A DNA stretch of 64,000 bases from Anoxybacter fermentans (GTDB lineage Bacteria; Bacillota; Halanaerobiia; DY22613): the NCBI RefSeq assembly GCF_003991135.1, contig NZ_CP016379.1, positions 186,001-250,000 on the forward strand, given 5' to 3'. Each line of letters opens with the position of its first letter. Position 1 is the stretch's first letter. Shown here piece after piece: positions 45,312-53,424 of this stretch. Made by a program: the position numbers and the translations under genes. A model generated the notes under the pieces. That model was not told where the DNA came from. It saw only the letters and a list, made by a program, of their open reading frames with translations, and did not search any database.

Positions 45312-45530
45312 ATGTTTGAAGGGATGACTTTGGCTGAAATTCTAAAACTGTTATTACCTTTGATTATGATTCAGGTGATTTTAATTATTATTACCCTGAC
45401 TGTTTTGATCAAGGCTGAAAGGGTGCGCTTTATGCCAAAATGGGCCTGGGCATTGATTATTATCCTATTTTCCAATCTTGGTCTTGGGCCTATTGTTTTT
45501 TTAATCTTTGGAAGAGAGAAGGATGTGTAA
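45312..45530 (+). CDS. Small two-helix membrane protein (YxlE / PLDc_N-like)
   Basis: 72 residues from ATG 45312, with AGGAGGGG seven bases upstream (the in-frame ATG 45306 touches the ribosome site). Two hydrophobic segments: LLLPLIMIQVILIIITLTVLI, then a basic loop KAERVRFMPKWAWALIIILFS and GLGPIVFLIFGREKDV. WAWALIIILFSNLGLGPIVFLIFGR is typical of PLDc_N-type modules such as YxlE in the sigY operon, where it helps restrain the sigma factor. Its place between two ABC units mirrors that operon. Confidence 0.8.
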   Translation: MFEGMTLAEILKLLLPLIMIQVILIIITLTVLIKAERVRFMPKWAWALIIILFSNLGLGPIVFLIFGREKDV

Positions 45531-45533
45531 ATT

Positions 45534-46460
45534 ATGCTTGAAGTAAAAAATCTGATTAAAAGATATGGAAATTTTACTGTTTTGAAAGGGATTAACTTTA
45601 CTATTGAAAAGGGTAGTGTTTTTGGTTTTCTTGGGCCAAACGGTGCTGGAAAATCTACAACTATGAACATTTTAACTGGCTTAATTGATTATGAAGAAGG
45701 TCAAATTTTCCTGGATGGTCAGGACTTTGGTAAGAATAAAGAGACTTTACGACTCCGAATTGGGTATCTTCCCGAGAATCCGATTTATTATCCCTATATG
45801 AATGCTTATGAATATTTATGGATGATTGGTGATTTAAGCGGGTATCCGGTCAATCAAATAAAAAAACGTATAGATGAATTACTTAAGTTGGTTGGGTTAA
45901 AGGATGCAGCTAGACGAAGAGTGGGCGGTTATAGTCGCGGGATGAAGCAGCGTCTCGGTCTGGCAGTGGCTCTCTTTAACCATCCTGATTATCTTTTTTT
46001 AGATGAACCGACTTCCGCTCTGGATCCTGAAGGTAGATTGGAAATGCTTAAGCTGATGGAAGAGTTAAAAGAATTGAAGATTACAGTATTTCTCTCTACT
46101 CATATCCTGGCAGATGTAGAACGGGTCTGTGATAAAGTAAGTATTCTTCATAAGGGTGAGATAAAATTGACAGAAACTATGGTAGATTTGCGGAAAAAGT
46201 TTATCCAACCTATCTTCGATCTGGAAATGGAGGGGAATCTTGAAGAAATTAAAGATGAACTGAAAAGATTGGAATGGGTAGAAGAGGTGCATATTGATGA
46301 ATCTAAGATTGCTGTATATGTGACTGATCTTGAGATTGGAAAAAAAGAATTACCTCAGGTCATTGGACGGTTAAAGATGCCACTTATTTCCTATAAGATC
46401 CGTCAGACTACATTGGAGGATATTTTTATAAGGATGGTGAAGAGAGATGAGAACTTTTAA
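45534..46460 (+). CDS. ABC transporter ATP-binding protein (YxlF-like)
   Basis: 308 residues. Start ATG comes 4 bases after the previous stop. Walker A GPNGAGKSTTMNILTG (~37), Q-loop region GYLPENPIYYPYM, signature YSRGMKQRLGLAVALFNHP (~133), Walker B YLFLDEPTSALDPEGR and H-loop FLSTHILADVERV. A C-terminal accessory domain ends it. It overlaps its permease gene by 14 bases. Second exporter of the ECF operon, equivalent to YxlF in Bacillus. Confidence 0.93.
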   Translation: MLEVKNLIKRYGNFTVLKGINFTIEKGSVFGFLGPNGAGKSTTMNILTGLIDYEEGQIFLDGQDFGKNKETLRLRIGYLPENPIYYPYMNAYEYLWMIGDLSGYPVNQIKKRIDELLKLVGLKDAARRRVGGYSRGMKQRLGLAVALFNHPDYLFLDEPTSALDPEGRLEMLKLMEELKELKITVFLSTHILADVERVCDKVSILHKGEIKLTETMVDLRKKFIQPIFDLEMEGNLEEIKDELKRLEWVEEVHIDESKIAVYVTDLEIGKKELPQVIGRLKMPLISYKIRQTTLEDIFIRMVKRDENF

Positions 46461-47211
46461 GGCCTATTTTAGAAAAGAAATCATCGAATCCTGGCGGCAA
46501 TATCGGTATCTAATATTGGTAGTGGGGTTTATCTTTTTTGCTATTCTTGGCCCGGTCATGATCAAACTGCTGCCCGTTATACTTAAAGGTAAAATTCCAG
46601 AAGAATTGATCAGATTAATTAATTTTACACCGTTAGAAGCAGCTCGCAGTTATATGAAGGATGTATTTCAAATTGTTAATCTCTTCGTGGTTCTGAGCTT
46701 AATGGGAATTTTCAGTGACGAAATTAACAATCAGAAGCTGGTTTTTCCCTATTCTAAAGGGGCGCGGATTGAAGGAATAGTGTTGGCAAAATTCAGTCAT
46801 TATGCAATAACTATTTTTATATGTTCTCTTTTGGGTTTTGCATTGAATACATATTATGTCAATTCACTCTTTAAAGGGGATAGGGTTAGTTATGCTCAGA
46901 TGATGGGATCAGCATCTCTTTTTGCTCTCTATTATATTTTTACTATTGCACTGCTCTTTTTCTTAAGTAGTCTAACAAGGCGGGGTATTGCAGCGGGAAT
47001 TACTGTGCTTTTGTTTAATTACTTATCTCCCCTGGTTCTTCAGCTATTCAGGTTACAAGGTTGGGTACCGCATACGCTGGTAATTCAAGCCAATAGATTG
47101 GGGATGGTAGATTCAGGACTTTTAAAACAGATTTTGGTGAGTGTTATTTTCTATATTTTAATTTTACAGTGGCTAACTATAAGAAAGATGAAAAAAGTGG
47201 AGGTAGTTTAA
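46447..47211 (+). CDS. ABC transporter permease (YxlG-like)
   Basis: 254 residues, six helices. Opens RTFKAYFRKEIIESWRQYRYLILVVGFIFFAILGPVMIKLLP, the usual 'KEL.E..R..R' start of ABC-2 permeases. Later segments: FQIVNLFVVLSLMGIFSDEINNQKLVFPYSKG, ALYYIFTIALLFFLSSLTRRGIAAGITVLLFN. Last gene of the ECF operon; a strong terminator lies about 115 bases downstream. Pairs with the ATPase at 45534. Confidence 0.88.
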   Translation: MRTFKAYFRKEIIESWRQYRYLILVVGFIFFAILGPVMIKLLPVILKGKIPEELIRLINFTPLEAARSYMKDVFQIVNLFVVLSLMGIFSDEINNQKLVFPYSKGARIEGIVLAKFSHYAITIFICSLLGFALNTYYVNSLFKGDRVSYAQMMGSASLFALYYIFTIALLFFLSSLTRRGIAAGITVLLFNYLSPLVLQLFRLQGWVPHTLVIQANRLGMVDSGLLKQILVSVIFYILILQWLTIRKMKKVEVV

Positions 47212-47326
47212 ATTAAATCAGAGGGATTTAAAAACGATGATATTGAAATTTTAAAAGAAGCTCATCAATCTAGATTATGAGATCTTTCATCATAAATGGA
47301 CCGATGATATTAATGTGATAGATTAA

Positions 47327-47365
47327 AAAGACAGCCGTACACTTAAGTCAGGCTGTCTTTTTTAT
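47327..47365 (+). terminator. Terminator of the ECF operon
   Basis: AAAGACAGCC, 14-base loop, GGCTGTCTTT, TTTTA. Directly followed by palindromic copy 8. Confidence 0.9.
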
Positions 47366-47373
47366 TTTGTAAT

Positions 47374-47597
47374 TGATTATACTGCAAAAAGCTAATTTTG
47401 AGCGATATAGAAATTTTTCGTCAAATCATCTTAGCGAGATTTCCGACGAAATAAGGCCTTATCACAGGAGGTGATGAGCTAATCAAGGGCCAAGGAGGGT
47501 CCTTTGATTAGGAAGCCTTATTTCGGCGGAAATCGAGCTTTAGATGATTCTAAAAATTTCTCAAGAAGCGAAAAATTAGCTTTTTGCAGTAAGATTA
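47374..47597 (+). repeat. Long palindromic element, copy 8 (long form)
   Basis: 224 bp with both inner hairpins: CTTATCAC-AGGAG-GTGATGAG, and CTAATCAAGGGCC-AAGGAG-GGTCCTTTGATTAG. The left end is TGATTATACTGC, the right end GCAGTAAGATTA. Confidence 0.93.
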
Positions 47598-47685
47598 GGA
47601 TAAAAATTCACAAATAAAAAGCAGGAAATTTTTATCATTGTCACTAAAAATATAATTAATAAACTTATCTGAAGGTGGGAGTTAT

Positions 47686-48369
47686 ATGAATAAACCTTAT
47701 TACCTGGCTTATGAAGAACGATATAAAAAAGTCCATTCCATGAATATTGCCTGGTTCGGTTCTAGGCCTACACTGGAGGTATTAAAATGGGTTGAAGAGT
47801 ATCAGATTCCAGGAAATGAAGTAATTTTAGAGGTTGGATGTGGAGAAGGTCGTGATCTTATCTATCTGGCAGGTCTGGGTTATCGTGTCAAGGGAGTAGA
47901 TATTTCGCCTACTGCAATTCAGTATTGTAAGAAGTTGGCACGAAAACGGGAAGTTGAAATAGATCTGCTGGTTTGTGATGGATTATATCTGGTAGATGAG
48001 TTGGGGGCAGAAACCTTTAATTGGATTTATTCTGTAGGAACACTCCATATGCTTGTTGACCAAAATCATCGGGACAGGTTTTTAAAAAATATATACCAAA
48101 TATTAAAACCAGGAGGTAAAGCTTTATTGGTTAACATGGGTGATGGAAAGGAAGAGTATATTACTGATAAAACAAAAGCTTTTGAAGAGGAAGAAAGAAA
48201 CCATCCAGATGGAGTTATCAGGGTAGCCTCAACTTCCTGTAGAAAAGTAAATTGGGATTACCACTTAAGGGAGTTAAAAAAAGCCGGTTTTACTGTGGAA
48301 AAACAGCTTTCCACGGAGAACGAAGAATATGGCAAATGTATGACGGTATATTTGACAAAGGAAAGTTAA
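47686..48369 (+). CDS. Class I SAM-dependent methyltransferase
   Basis: 227 residues, soluble. The SAM-binding sequence is VILEVGCGEGRDLIYLAGLGYRVKGVDISPTAI (~45-75). Motif II-like WIYSVGTLHMLVD and motif III-like ILKPGGKALLVNMGDG follow. An N-terminal PYYLAYEERYKKVHSMN segment is reminiscent of TehB/thiopurine-type small-molecule methyltransferases. The start ATG has GAAGGTGGG upstream. It is a single gene between two palindromic copies. The substrate is unknown. Confidence 0.85.
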   Translation: MNKPYYLAYEERYKKVHSMNIAWFGSRPTLEVLKWVEEYQIPGNEVILEVGCGEGRDLIYLAGLGYRVKGVDISPTAIQYCKKLARKREVEIDLLVCDGLYLVDELGAETFNWIYSVGTLHMLVDQNHRDRFLKNIYQILKPGGKALLVNMGDGKEEYITDKTKAFEEEERNHPDGVIRVASTSCRKVNWDYHLRELKKAGFTVEKQLSTENEEYGKCMTVYLTKES

Positions 48370-48445
48370 CTCTTTTGTAAGAATTTGAGGAAAAGAATTT
48401 GTAAAATGTTGGATTGGTCTAAAGAAACTTTACTAAATAATTTAA

Positions 48446-48668
48446 TGATTATACTGTAAAAAGCTAATTTTGAACGATATAGAAATTTTTAGACAAACCA
48501 TCTTAGCTCGATTTCAGTCGAAATAAGGCCTCATCACAGGATATGATGAGCTAATTAAGGGCCAGGAGGGCCCTTTGATTAGGAAGCCTTATTTCGACTG
48601 AAATCGAGCTTTAGATGATTCGAAAAATTTCTCAAGAAGCGAAAAATTAGCTTTTTGCAGTATAACCA
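48446..48668 (+). repeat. Long palindromic element, copy 9 (long form)
   Basis: 223 bp, complete, both inner hairpins present (CTCATCAC...ATGATGAG; CTAATTAAGGGCC-AGGA-GGGCCCTTTGATTAG). Flanks TTAA and TTGA are similar, not identical. Confidence 0.93.
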
Positions 48669-48691
48669 TTGATTAGTAAGTAAATTTGACT

Positions 48692-48719
48692 TTGAAATTG
48701 AGCTTTCTTCTGGTATAAT
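48692..48719 (+). promoter_or_regulatory. Sigma-A promoter with extended -10
   Basis: TTGAAA, 16-base spacer ending TGG, TATAAT. It lies 23 bases beyond palindromic copy 9 and drives the 69-aa gene. Confidence 0.7.
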
Positions 48720-48822
48720 TGAGAATGAGGATTAATTCATATCATTCATAAAATGGTAGCTTACATTTATCTGACCTGATTTGAACTTGAGGGGATGCTG
48801 CCTCTGAAGGGAGGGATAAGGA

Positions 48823-49032
48823 TTGATTCAGAATATTCCTAATGATCGGGAAAGCAAACGGGAAGAAAAAGCCCTTAATGAGAAAAAGCGGCGTCAGCGG
48901 GCAAAAACCCAGGCTCTTCTTGAACGGAAGATGGAGCGGGGAGGCAGGTTCCGTAATGCTTACCGACGGGTTAAACGTAATTGGATGGAACTTTATGAAG
49001 AAGAAATGGAATGGGAATTAGAAGATTATTAA
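48823..49032 (+). CDS. Small, highly charged 69-residue protein
   Basis: Starts at TTG 48823 behind GGGAGGG. Sequence is almost entirely Lys/Arg/Glu: RESKREEKALNEKKRRQRAK, LLERKMERGGRFRNAYRRVK, ending MELYEEEMEWELEDY. Strong helical bias, basic middle and acidic tail. Such proteins may bind RNA or ribosomes, but no family is recognised. An extended -10 promoter upstream and a perfect terminator downstream support a real single-gene unit. Confidence 0.7.
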   Translation: MIQNIPNDRESKREEKALNEKKRRQRAKTQALLERKMERGGRFRNAYRRVKRNWMELYEEEMEWELEDY

Positions 49033-49088
49033 TATCAAAGAAACCGGAATATATGTTATGTATTTTAATATATAGAATAGGAGAGATA

Positions 49089-49125
49089 TCGGGAGTCGAT
49101 TTGACTCCCTTAATTTATTTATTTT
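49089..49125 (+). terminator. Terminator of the 69-aa gene
   Basis: GGGAGTC-GATTT-GACTCCC followed by TTAATTTATTTATTTT. Confidence 0.85.
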
Positions 49126-49190
49126 CTAAAAGTAGTCCTGATCATTTCGACGAAGTTTTAAGAAAAAAAATTTAACGAGGAGTGGAAGAA

Positions 49191-50387
49191 GTGAAGAGAA
49201 AATATTATACTAATTCGTATGTGGGAAGATTTAATACTAAAATCCTCCGGGAAGAAACACTGAAAGATGGTCGGCATCTGGTGGTTTTAGAAGAAACTTA
49301 TTTTTATCCTACTTCAGGTGGACAACCTCATGATCTGGGAACGATAGCTGGAGTAAAGGTGCTAGATGTGGTTGATGGTGATGAAATTTTGCATGTGGTA
49401 GAAAGACCCATAGGTCTTGAGGAAGTTGAGTGCGAGATTGACTGGAAACGAAGATTTGACCATATGCAACAGCATGCAGGCCAGCATATTCTCTCCGCCT
49501 GTTTTGAAAAACTTTACGATGCAGAAACAGTAGGATTTCATCTGGGTGATGAATATGTGACAATTGATGTAACTTTAGATGAGTTGACCTCTGCTATGGC
49601 ACAGAAGGTAGAAGATGCAGCTAATGAGTTAATTTATCGGAATTTGCTGATTAAGACCTATTTTGTAAAGCCTGAGGAACTTAAAAATCTTCCATTGCGT
49701 AAACCGCCGGTAGTGGATAAGAATATCCGGATTGTAGAAATAGATGGGGAAGATTATTCTCCATGTGGTGGTACCCATCCTAAAACTACCGGTGAAATCG
49801 GAATAATTAAGATCCGCAAATGGGAGAAAAAACGGGCCAACATCAGGGTTGAGTTTGTCTGCGGCTATCGTGCCCTTGCTGATTATCAATGGAAAAATGA
49901 TCAGATTAACCAGGTTTCCAATCTGCTTTCCATTAAAGATAAGGAGACGTTAGATGGTGTTACACGTCTTTATGAAGAGTTGAAAGATTTACGGCGGGAA
50001 GTTAGAAAACTGAAAGGGCAGATGTTGGAGTATGAGGCTCAGAAGTATTATAACATGGCCCGGGAAATTAATGGTATACGCCTCATCAGCCAGATTGTCA
50101 CAGATCGGGACTTAGGAGAAGTAAAACAATTAGCTAATAAGATTGTAGAGAAAGAAAGGGTAATTGTACTATTTGGAGTTAAAGGTGAGAAGGCACAGGT
50201 CAGTTTTAGTCGTTCTGATGATCTGGATGTGAATATGAATGAACTTTTAAAAGAAGTTATTGGTTTGATTAATGGTGGTGGAGGTGGAAATGCCAGGTCT
50301 GCTCAGGGTGGAGGTACAGATATCAATAATTTAGAGAATTTGCTGAAATCTGCTGAGATTATACTTAAAAATCGATATTTAAAGTGA
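49191..50387 (+). CDS. Alanyl-tRNA editing protein AlaX (long form, DHHA1 domain)
   Basis: 398 residues from GTG 49191, eight bases after AGGAG (in-frame GTG 49182 touches the ribosome site). It hydrolyses mischarged Ser- or Gly-tRNA(Ala). Editing-site residues: FDHMQQHAGQHILSACF (HxxxH) and CGGTHPKTTGEIGIIKI (Cys-x3-His), together a zinc site. The N-terminal segment TYFYPTSGGQPHDLGTI matches the AlaRS editing region. The C-terminal DHHA1 domain ends with the Gly-rich INGGGGGNARSAQGGGTD. Full length for AlaX-L. The methyltransferase that follows is 9 bases away. Confidence 0.93.
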   Translation: MKRKYYTNSYVGRFNTKILREETLKDGRHLVVLEETYFYPTSGGQPHDLGTIAGVKVLDVVDGDEILHVVERPIGLEEVECEIDWKRRFDHMQQHAGQHILSACFEKLYDAETVGFHLGDEYVTIDVTLDELTSAMAQKVEDAANELIYRNLLIKTYFVKPEELKNLPLRKPPVVDKNIRIVEIDGEDYSPCGGTHPKTTGEIGIIKIRKWEKKRANIRVEFVCGYRALADYQWKNDQINQVSNLLSIKDKETLDGVTRLYEELKDLRREVRKLKGQMLEYEAQKYYNMAREINGIRLISQIVTDRDLGEVKQLANKIVEKERVIVLFGVKGEKAQVSFSRSDDLDVNMNELLKEVIGLINGGGGGNARSAQGGGTDINNLENLLKSAEIILKNRYLK

Positions 50388-50396
50388 GGTGATTAA

Positions 50397-51008
50397 ATGG
50401 ATCAAGAGTTAAAGGCAAGCTTGATAGAAACATATGATCGACATGCTAAAGAACGGGATAAAAGTGAGATAGAACCATGGAAAGCAGAGGAAAGGGATTA
50501 TTTTTTAAACCTTCTAAAAAAGGAGCAGAAAAAGTTTCTCTTAGAGATTGGAGCAGGGCCAGGGAGAGACAGCAAATTCTTCAAAGATAATGGATTAGAA
50601 GTTATAGCTATAGATATTTCAACAGAAATGGTTAAATTATGTAAAAAGAAAGGTCTTAAAGCATATGTAATGGATTTTTATAATCTTAAGTTTTATCCTG
50701 AAACCTTTGATGCAGTCTGGGCTTTAAACTGCCTCTTACATGTACCCAAAAAGAATCTTCCAAAAGTTTTAGAAGGTATTCGTAATGTCTTAAAACCTAA
50801 TGGATTGTTTTATATGGGTGTGTATGGGGGACCTGATTCAGAAGGTGTGTGGGAAGATGACCATTATTGGCCGCAGCGTTTTTTTGTTTTTTATACTGAT
50901 GAGCATATTCAGGAGGTTGTACAGGAGTATTTTGAGCTTGTTTATTTTAAAACAATTCCTACTGGTGGAGAGATTCATTTTCAATCTTTAATATTACGAA
51001 AAAAATAG
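50397..51008 (+). CDS. Class I SAM-dependent methyltransferase
   Basis: 203 residues. The SAM site is FLLEIGAGPGRDSKFFKDNGLEVIAIDISTEMVKLC (~43-78), with the motif VWALNCLLHVPKKNLPKVLEGIRNVLKPNGLFYMGVYGG after it. Cytoplasmic. Starts at ATG 50397 with GTGAGGTGATTAA. Co-transcribed with AlaX (9-base gap), which hints at a tRNA- or small-molecule role, but the substrate is not predictable. It ends just 2 bases before palindromic copy 10. Confidence 0.85.
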   Translation: MDQELKASLIETYDRHAKERDKSEIEPWKAEERDYFLNLLKKEQKKFLLEIGAGPGRDSKFFKDNGLEVIAIDISTEMVKLCKKKGLKAYVMDFYNLKFYPETFDAVWALNCLLHVPKKNLPKVLEGIRNVLKPNGLFYMGVYGGPDSEGVWEDDHYWPQRFFVFYTDEHIQEVVQEYFELVYFKTIPTGGEIHFQSLILRKK

Positions 51009-51010
51009 GA

Positions 51011-51222
51011 TGATTAAACTGCAAAAAGCTAATTTTGAGCGATATAGAAAATCATCTTGGCGAGATTTCCGACGAAATAAGGCCTCATCACAGGAGGTGA
51101 TGAGCTAATCAAGGACCAGGAGGGCCCTTTGATTAGGAAGCCTTATTTCGGCGGAAATCGAGCTTTAGATGATTCGAAAAATTTCTCAAGAAGCGAAAAA
51201 TTAGCTTTTTGCAGTTTAACCA
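51011..51222 (+). repeat. Long palindromic element, copy 10 (long form with an arm deletion)
   Basis: 212 bp, starting 2 bases after a stop codon. The left arm lacks about 11 bases (GATATAGAAAATCATC instead of AGAAATTTTTCGTCAAATCATC), which unbalances the outer stem. Both inner hairpins are intact. Confidence 0.92.
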
Positions 51223-51234
51223 GATTATATTTTT

Positions 51235-51990
51235 TTATAAAAATGGGGCCAATAAGGCCCCTATTACTTTTTTTATTTGGATAGATGTTTTTTCGTTATT
51301 AAGGGAAAGAATGCCTGTTGGGTAGTTTTTCACACAGGTAGAGCAGCGGATACAGGTTTCATTATCAAATTGATTCTTATCAGAAAACTCCAGATAAGGG
51401 GTTAACTGCATTGGACAAACCCGGGAACATTTGCCACAGATATGACACATTTCTTTTCAAGCAATGGATACCTTTTGATCTATCTTTTTATTTATGCCGA
51501 GCAATTTACCCAATTTATACATAAGTATCTGCATTGTACCCGTCGGGCAGAAGGAACACCAGGTTCTGGGATTAATCAATATAGCCAGAGGGGTTCCTAC
51601 AATGGTTACTACAAGGTAGTTCATGACGAAAATATATCCCAATTTATCCAGAAAAAATGTTGTACCGAAGATAGTAATTTAATTAACATATAAGAAAACC
51701 ATGCAAAGGCTATTGTCTTAGTAATTTTGGATTTGAAAAAAGAAGGGATTTTCCTATTAGGACTGATGGGCATGATGATAAAATCAAACAAACTTTCATG
51801 TGGACAAAAATTTCCGCACCAGTATTTATCTTTAAAAAGTCTTAGTACCATTAAGGGTGATCATAACTGGAATCATCAAAAGACCCAATTTTGGAAACCA
51901 GAGCCCCGCAAAAGCTACTATAGCCAGGAGAACTTTCTAATGGGAGTAAAAATTCGATTGGTTTTAATGTAGAATGTTGGTATGATAATT
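51235..51990 (-). pseudogene. Decayed polyferredoxin (NapH/YccM-type 4Fe-4S membrane protein)
   Basis: Minus-strand fragments in order: RIFTPIRKFSWL, frameshift, AIVAFAGLWFPKLGLLMIPVMITL, frameshift, MVLRLFKDKYWCGNFCPHESLFDF, frameshift near 51645, MNYLVVTIVGTPLAILINPRTWCSFCPTGT, in-frame TGA at 51457-51459, then MCHICGKCSRVCPM and CIRCSTCVKNYPTG. The Cys patterns (CGNFCP, CSFCPTG, two 4Fe-4S ferredoxin motifs) are those of membrane electron-transfer proteins next to nitrate reductase or other molybdoenzyme genes. At least four lesions mean it is inactive. Its neighbours are molybdate uptake genes. Ribosome-like AAGGAGG near 52000 marks the old start. Confidence 0.85.
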
Positions 51991-52190
51991 AAGATACCTC
52001 CTTTTTAAATTATTCATATCCCATACCATCGGGAGGTATAGTATAAACTATATTCAATTACCCTTTACTTGTCAAAAGATTTTTTTGAAATTCTTTATTT
52101 TTTTATGGGAATATTTCTACTCAAAAAGGAAAATTAATATCTTTTGTTGAAATAATCAATATTGGAAAAAAGTTATGAAGGGGGGATTAG
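51991..52190. promoter_or_regulatory. Divergent spacer between the polyferredoxin relic and modE
   Basis: Contains a hairpin CATACC...GGTATAG-like sequence around 52018-52040 (CCCATACCATCGGGAGGTATAG) and a long A+T run. It probably contained promoters for both sides. No clear -35/-10 pair can be placed. Confidence 0.3.
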
Positions 52191-52541
52191 ATGGAGCTAA
52201 AATTTAAAATATGGTTAGAAGAAGATGGTGAGAAACTATTTGGTATTGGCCCCTGTGACATTCTTAAGCGGGTGAAACGGACCGGGTCTTTACGTAGGGC
52301 TGCTGCCGAGATTAATATGTCTTACAGCCAGGCCTGGAAGTTAATTGATAGACTTGAAAATGCTCTAGGGTTTTCTCTATTGGAAAAACAGGTGGGTGGA
52401 AAGACAGGAGGTGGGTCCCGTCTGACTCCGGAAGGGAAAATGTTAATGGATGCTTATGAAAATTTCTATCAGGAAGCCTCAGAAATATTAGAGAAATTAT
52501 GCGATAAATGGTTTACTCCTTTTTTTAAAAAACAAAAATGA
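52191..52541 (+). CDS. modE: ModE-type molybdate-responsive regulator (HTH domain only)
   Basis: 116 residues. N-terminal winged helix of ModE/LysR type: FKIWLEEDGEKLFGIGPCDILKRVKRTGSLRRAAAEINMSYSQAWKLIDRLENALGFSLLEKQVGGKTGGGSRLT. The sequence GGGS.LT is typical of ModE. The two Mop-like molybdate-binding domains of E. coli ModE are missing, as in many clostridia. It precedes modA by about 80 bases that hold a ModE-like operator. A molybdate signal must come by another route, or the short form acts constitutively. Start ATG after AAGGGGGG. Confidence 0.88.
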   Translation: MELKFKIWLEEDGEKLFGIGPCDILKRVKRTGSLRRAAAEINMSYSQAWKLIDRLENALGFSLLEKQVGGKTGGGSRLTPEGKMLMDAYENFYQEASEILEKLCDKWFTPFFKKQK

Positions 52542-52565
52542 GTTTAATGATTTAATTTTTGCTAC

Positions 52566-52589
52566 CGTTATACGAGTTTACATATAACG
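52566..52589 (+). promoter_or_regulatory. ModE-type operator upstream of modA
   Basis: CGTTATA, 10 bases, TATAACG: a 24-bp palindrome with the half-sites and spacing of the E. coli ModE site at modA. Confidence 0.7.
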
Positions 52590-52624
52590 CTTTAGGAAAA
52601 TATTTTTACGAAGGAGGGTGAGCT

Positions 52625-53413
52625 ATGGTAAATAAATGGTTGATTTTTTTAGTAATCATTCTGCTTTTAATTGGGGTTGGATTAACATATTCACACCAGA
52701 GTGGGATTAAATCAAAGGAGAGGGAGTTATTGGTTTTTGCTGCAGCCAGTTTAACCGATGCGTTTCAGGAATTGGTAGAGAAGTTTGAACAGCAATATCA
52801 AGGAGTTAAGGTCAGATTAAATCTGGCTTCCTCAGGAACACTACAAATCCAGATAGAGCAAGGAGCACCGGCCGATGTTTTTGCTTCTGCGGGAATAAAG
52901 CAGATGGAATCACTTTTAAAAAAAGGGTTAATAGCAACAGATTCAGTGACTTATTTTGCCAGAAACCAATTGGTGGTTATTGGGAAGAAAAATAGTCCGT
53001 TAAAGATTACAGGCCCTGATGATTTTCTTAAGGCTCATATAAGAGAGATCAGTATTGGTGACCCAGTGACGGCACCTGTTGGACAATATAGTGTTACTTC
53101 ATTAAAAAATCTACATATCTGGGAACAAATCGAGAAAAAACTTGTATTTGCTAGAAATGTAAGACAAGTATTGCAGTATGTGGAGCGTGGTGAGGTGGAT
53201 CTGGGCTTTGTTTATGCAACAGATGCAGCTATCTCAGAAGAGGTTAAAGTTCTTTATACTATTCCGCAAGATACACATCATCCCATCCTATACCCTATAG
53301 GAATTGTAAAAGAGAGTAAAAACCAGGATTTAGCGAAAAAATTTATAGAGTGGGTTCTCTCACCGAATGGTCAGGAGATTTTAGCAAGATATGGGTTTGA
53401 ATCTACTATATAG
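52625..53413 (+). CDS. modA: Molybdate ABC transporter substrate-binding protein
   Basis: 262 residues. An N-terminal membrane anchor/signal (MVNKWLIFLVIILLLIGVGLTYS) has no Cys lipobox. The binding domain starts at ELLVFAAASLTDAFQELVEKFEQ, then LNLASSGTLQIQIEQGAPADVFASAG. Later parts include VVIGKKNSPL, ISIGDPVTAPVGQYS and VDLGFVYATDAAIS, matching ModA. It binds molybdate or tungstate outside the membrane and hands it to ModB. Start ATG after GGAGGGTGAGCT. Regulated probably by the ModE box upstream. Confidence 0.93.
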   Translation: MVNKWLIFLVIILLLIGVGLTYSHQSGIKSKERELLVFAAASLTDAFQELVEKFEQQYQGVKVRLNLASSGTLQIQIEQGAPADVFASAGIKQMESLLKKGLIATDSVTYFARNQLVVIGKKNSPLKITGPDDFLKAHIREISIGDPVTAPVGQYSVTSLKNLHIWEQIEKKLVFARNVRQVLQYVERGEVDLGFVYATDAAISEEVKVLYTIPQDTHHPILYPIGIVKESKNQDLAKKFIEWVLSPNGQEILARYGFESTI

Positions 53414-53424
53414 GAGTGTTTTAG

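Noticed and set aside
51448-51470. In-frame TGA before MCHICGKC as a selenocysteine codon
   Set aside because: The gene has several frameshifts as well, no SECIS-like hairpin is clear after the TGA, and homologous proteins have no Cys expected there. A nonsense mutation in a pseudogene is simpler.
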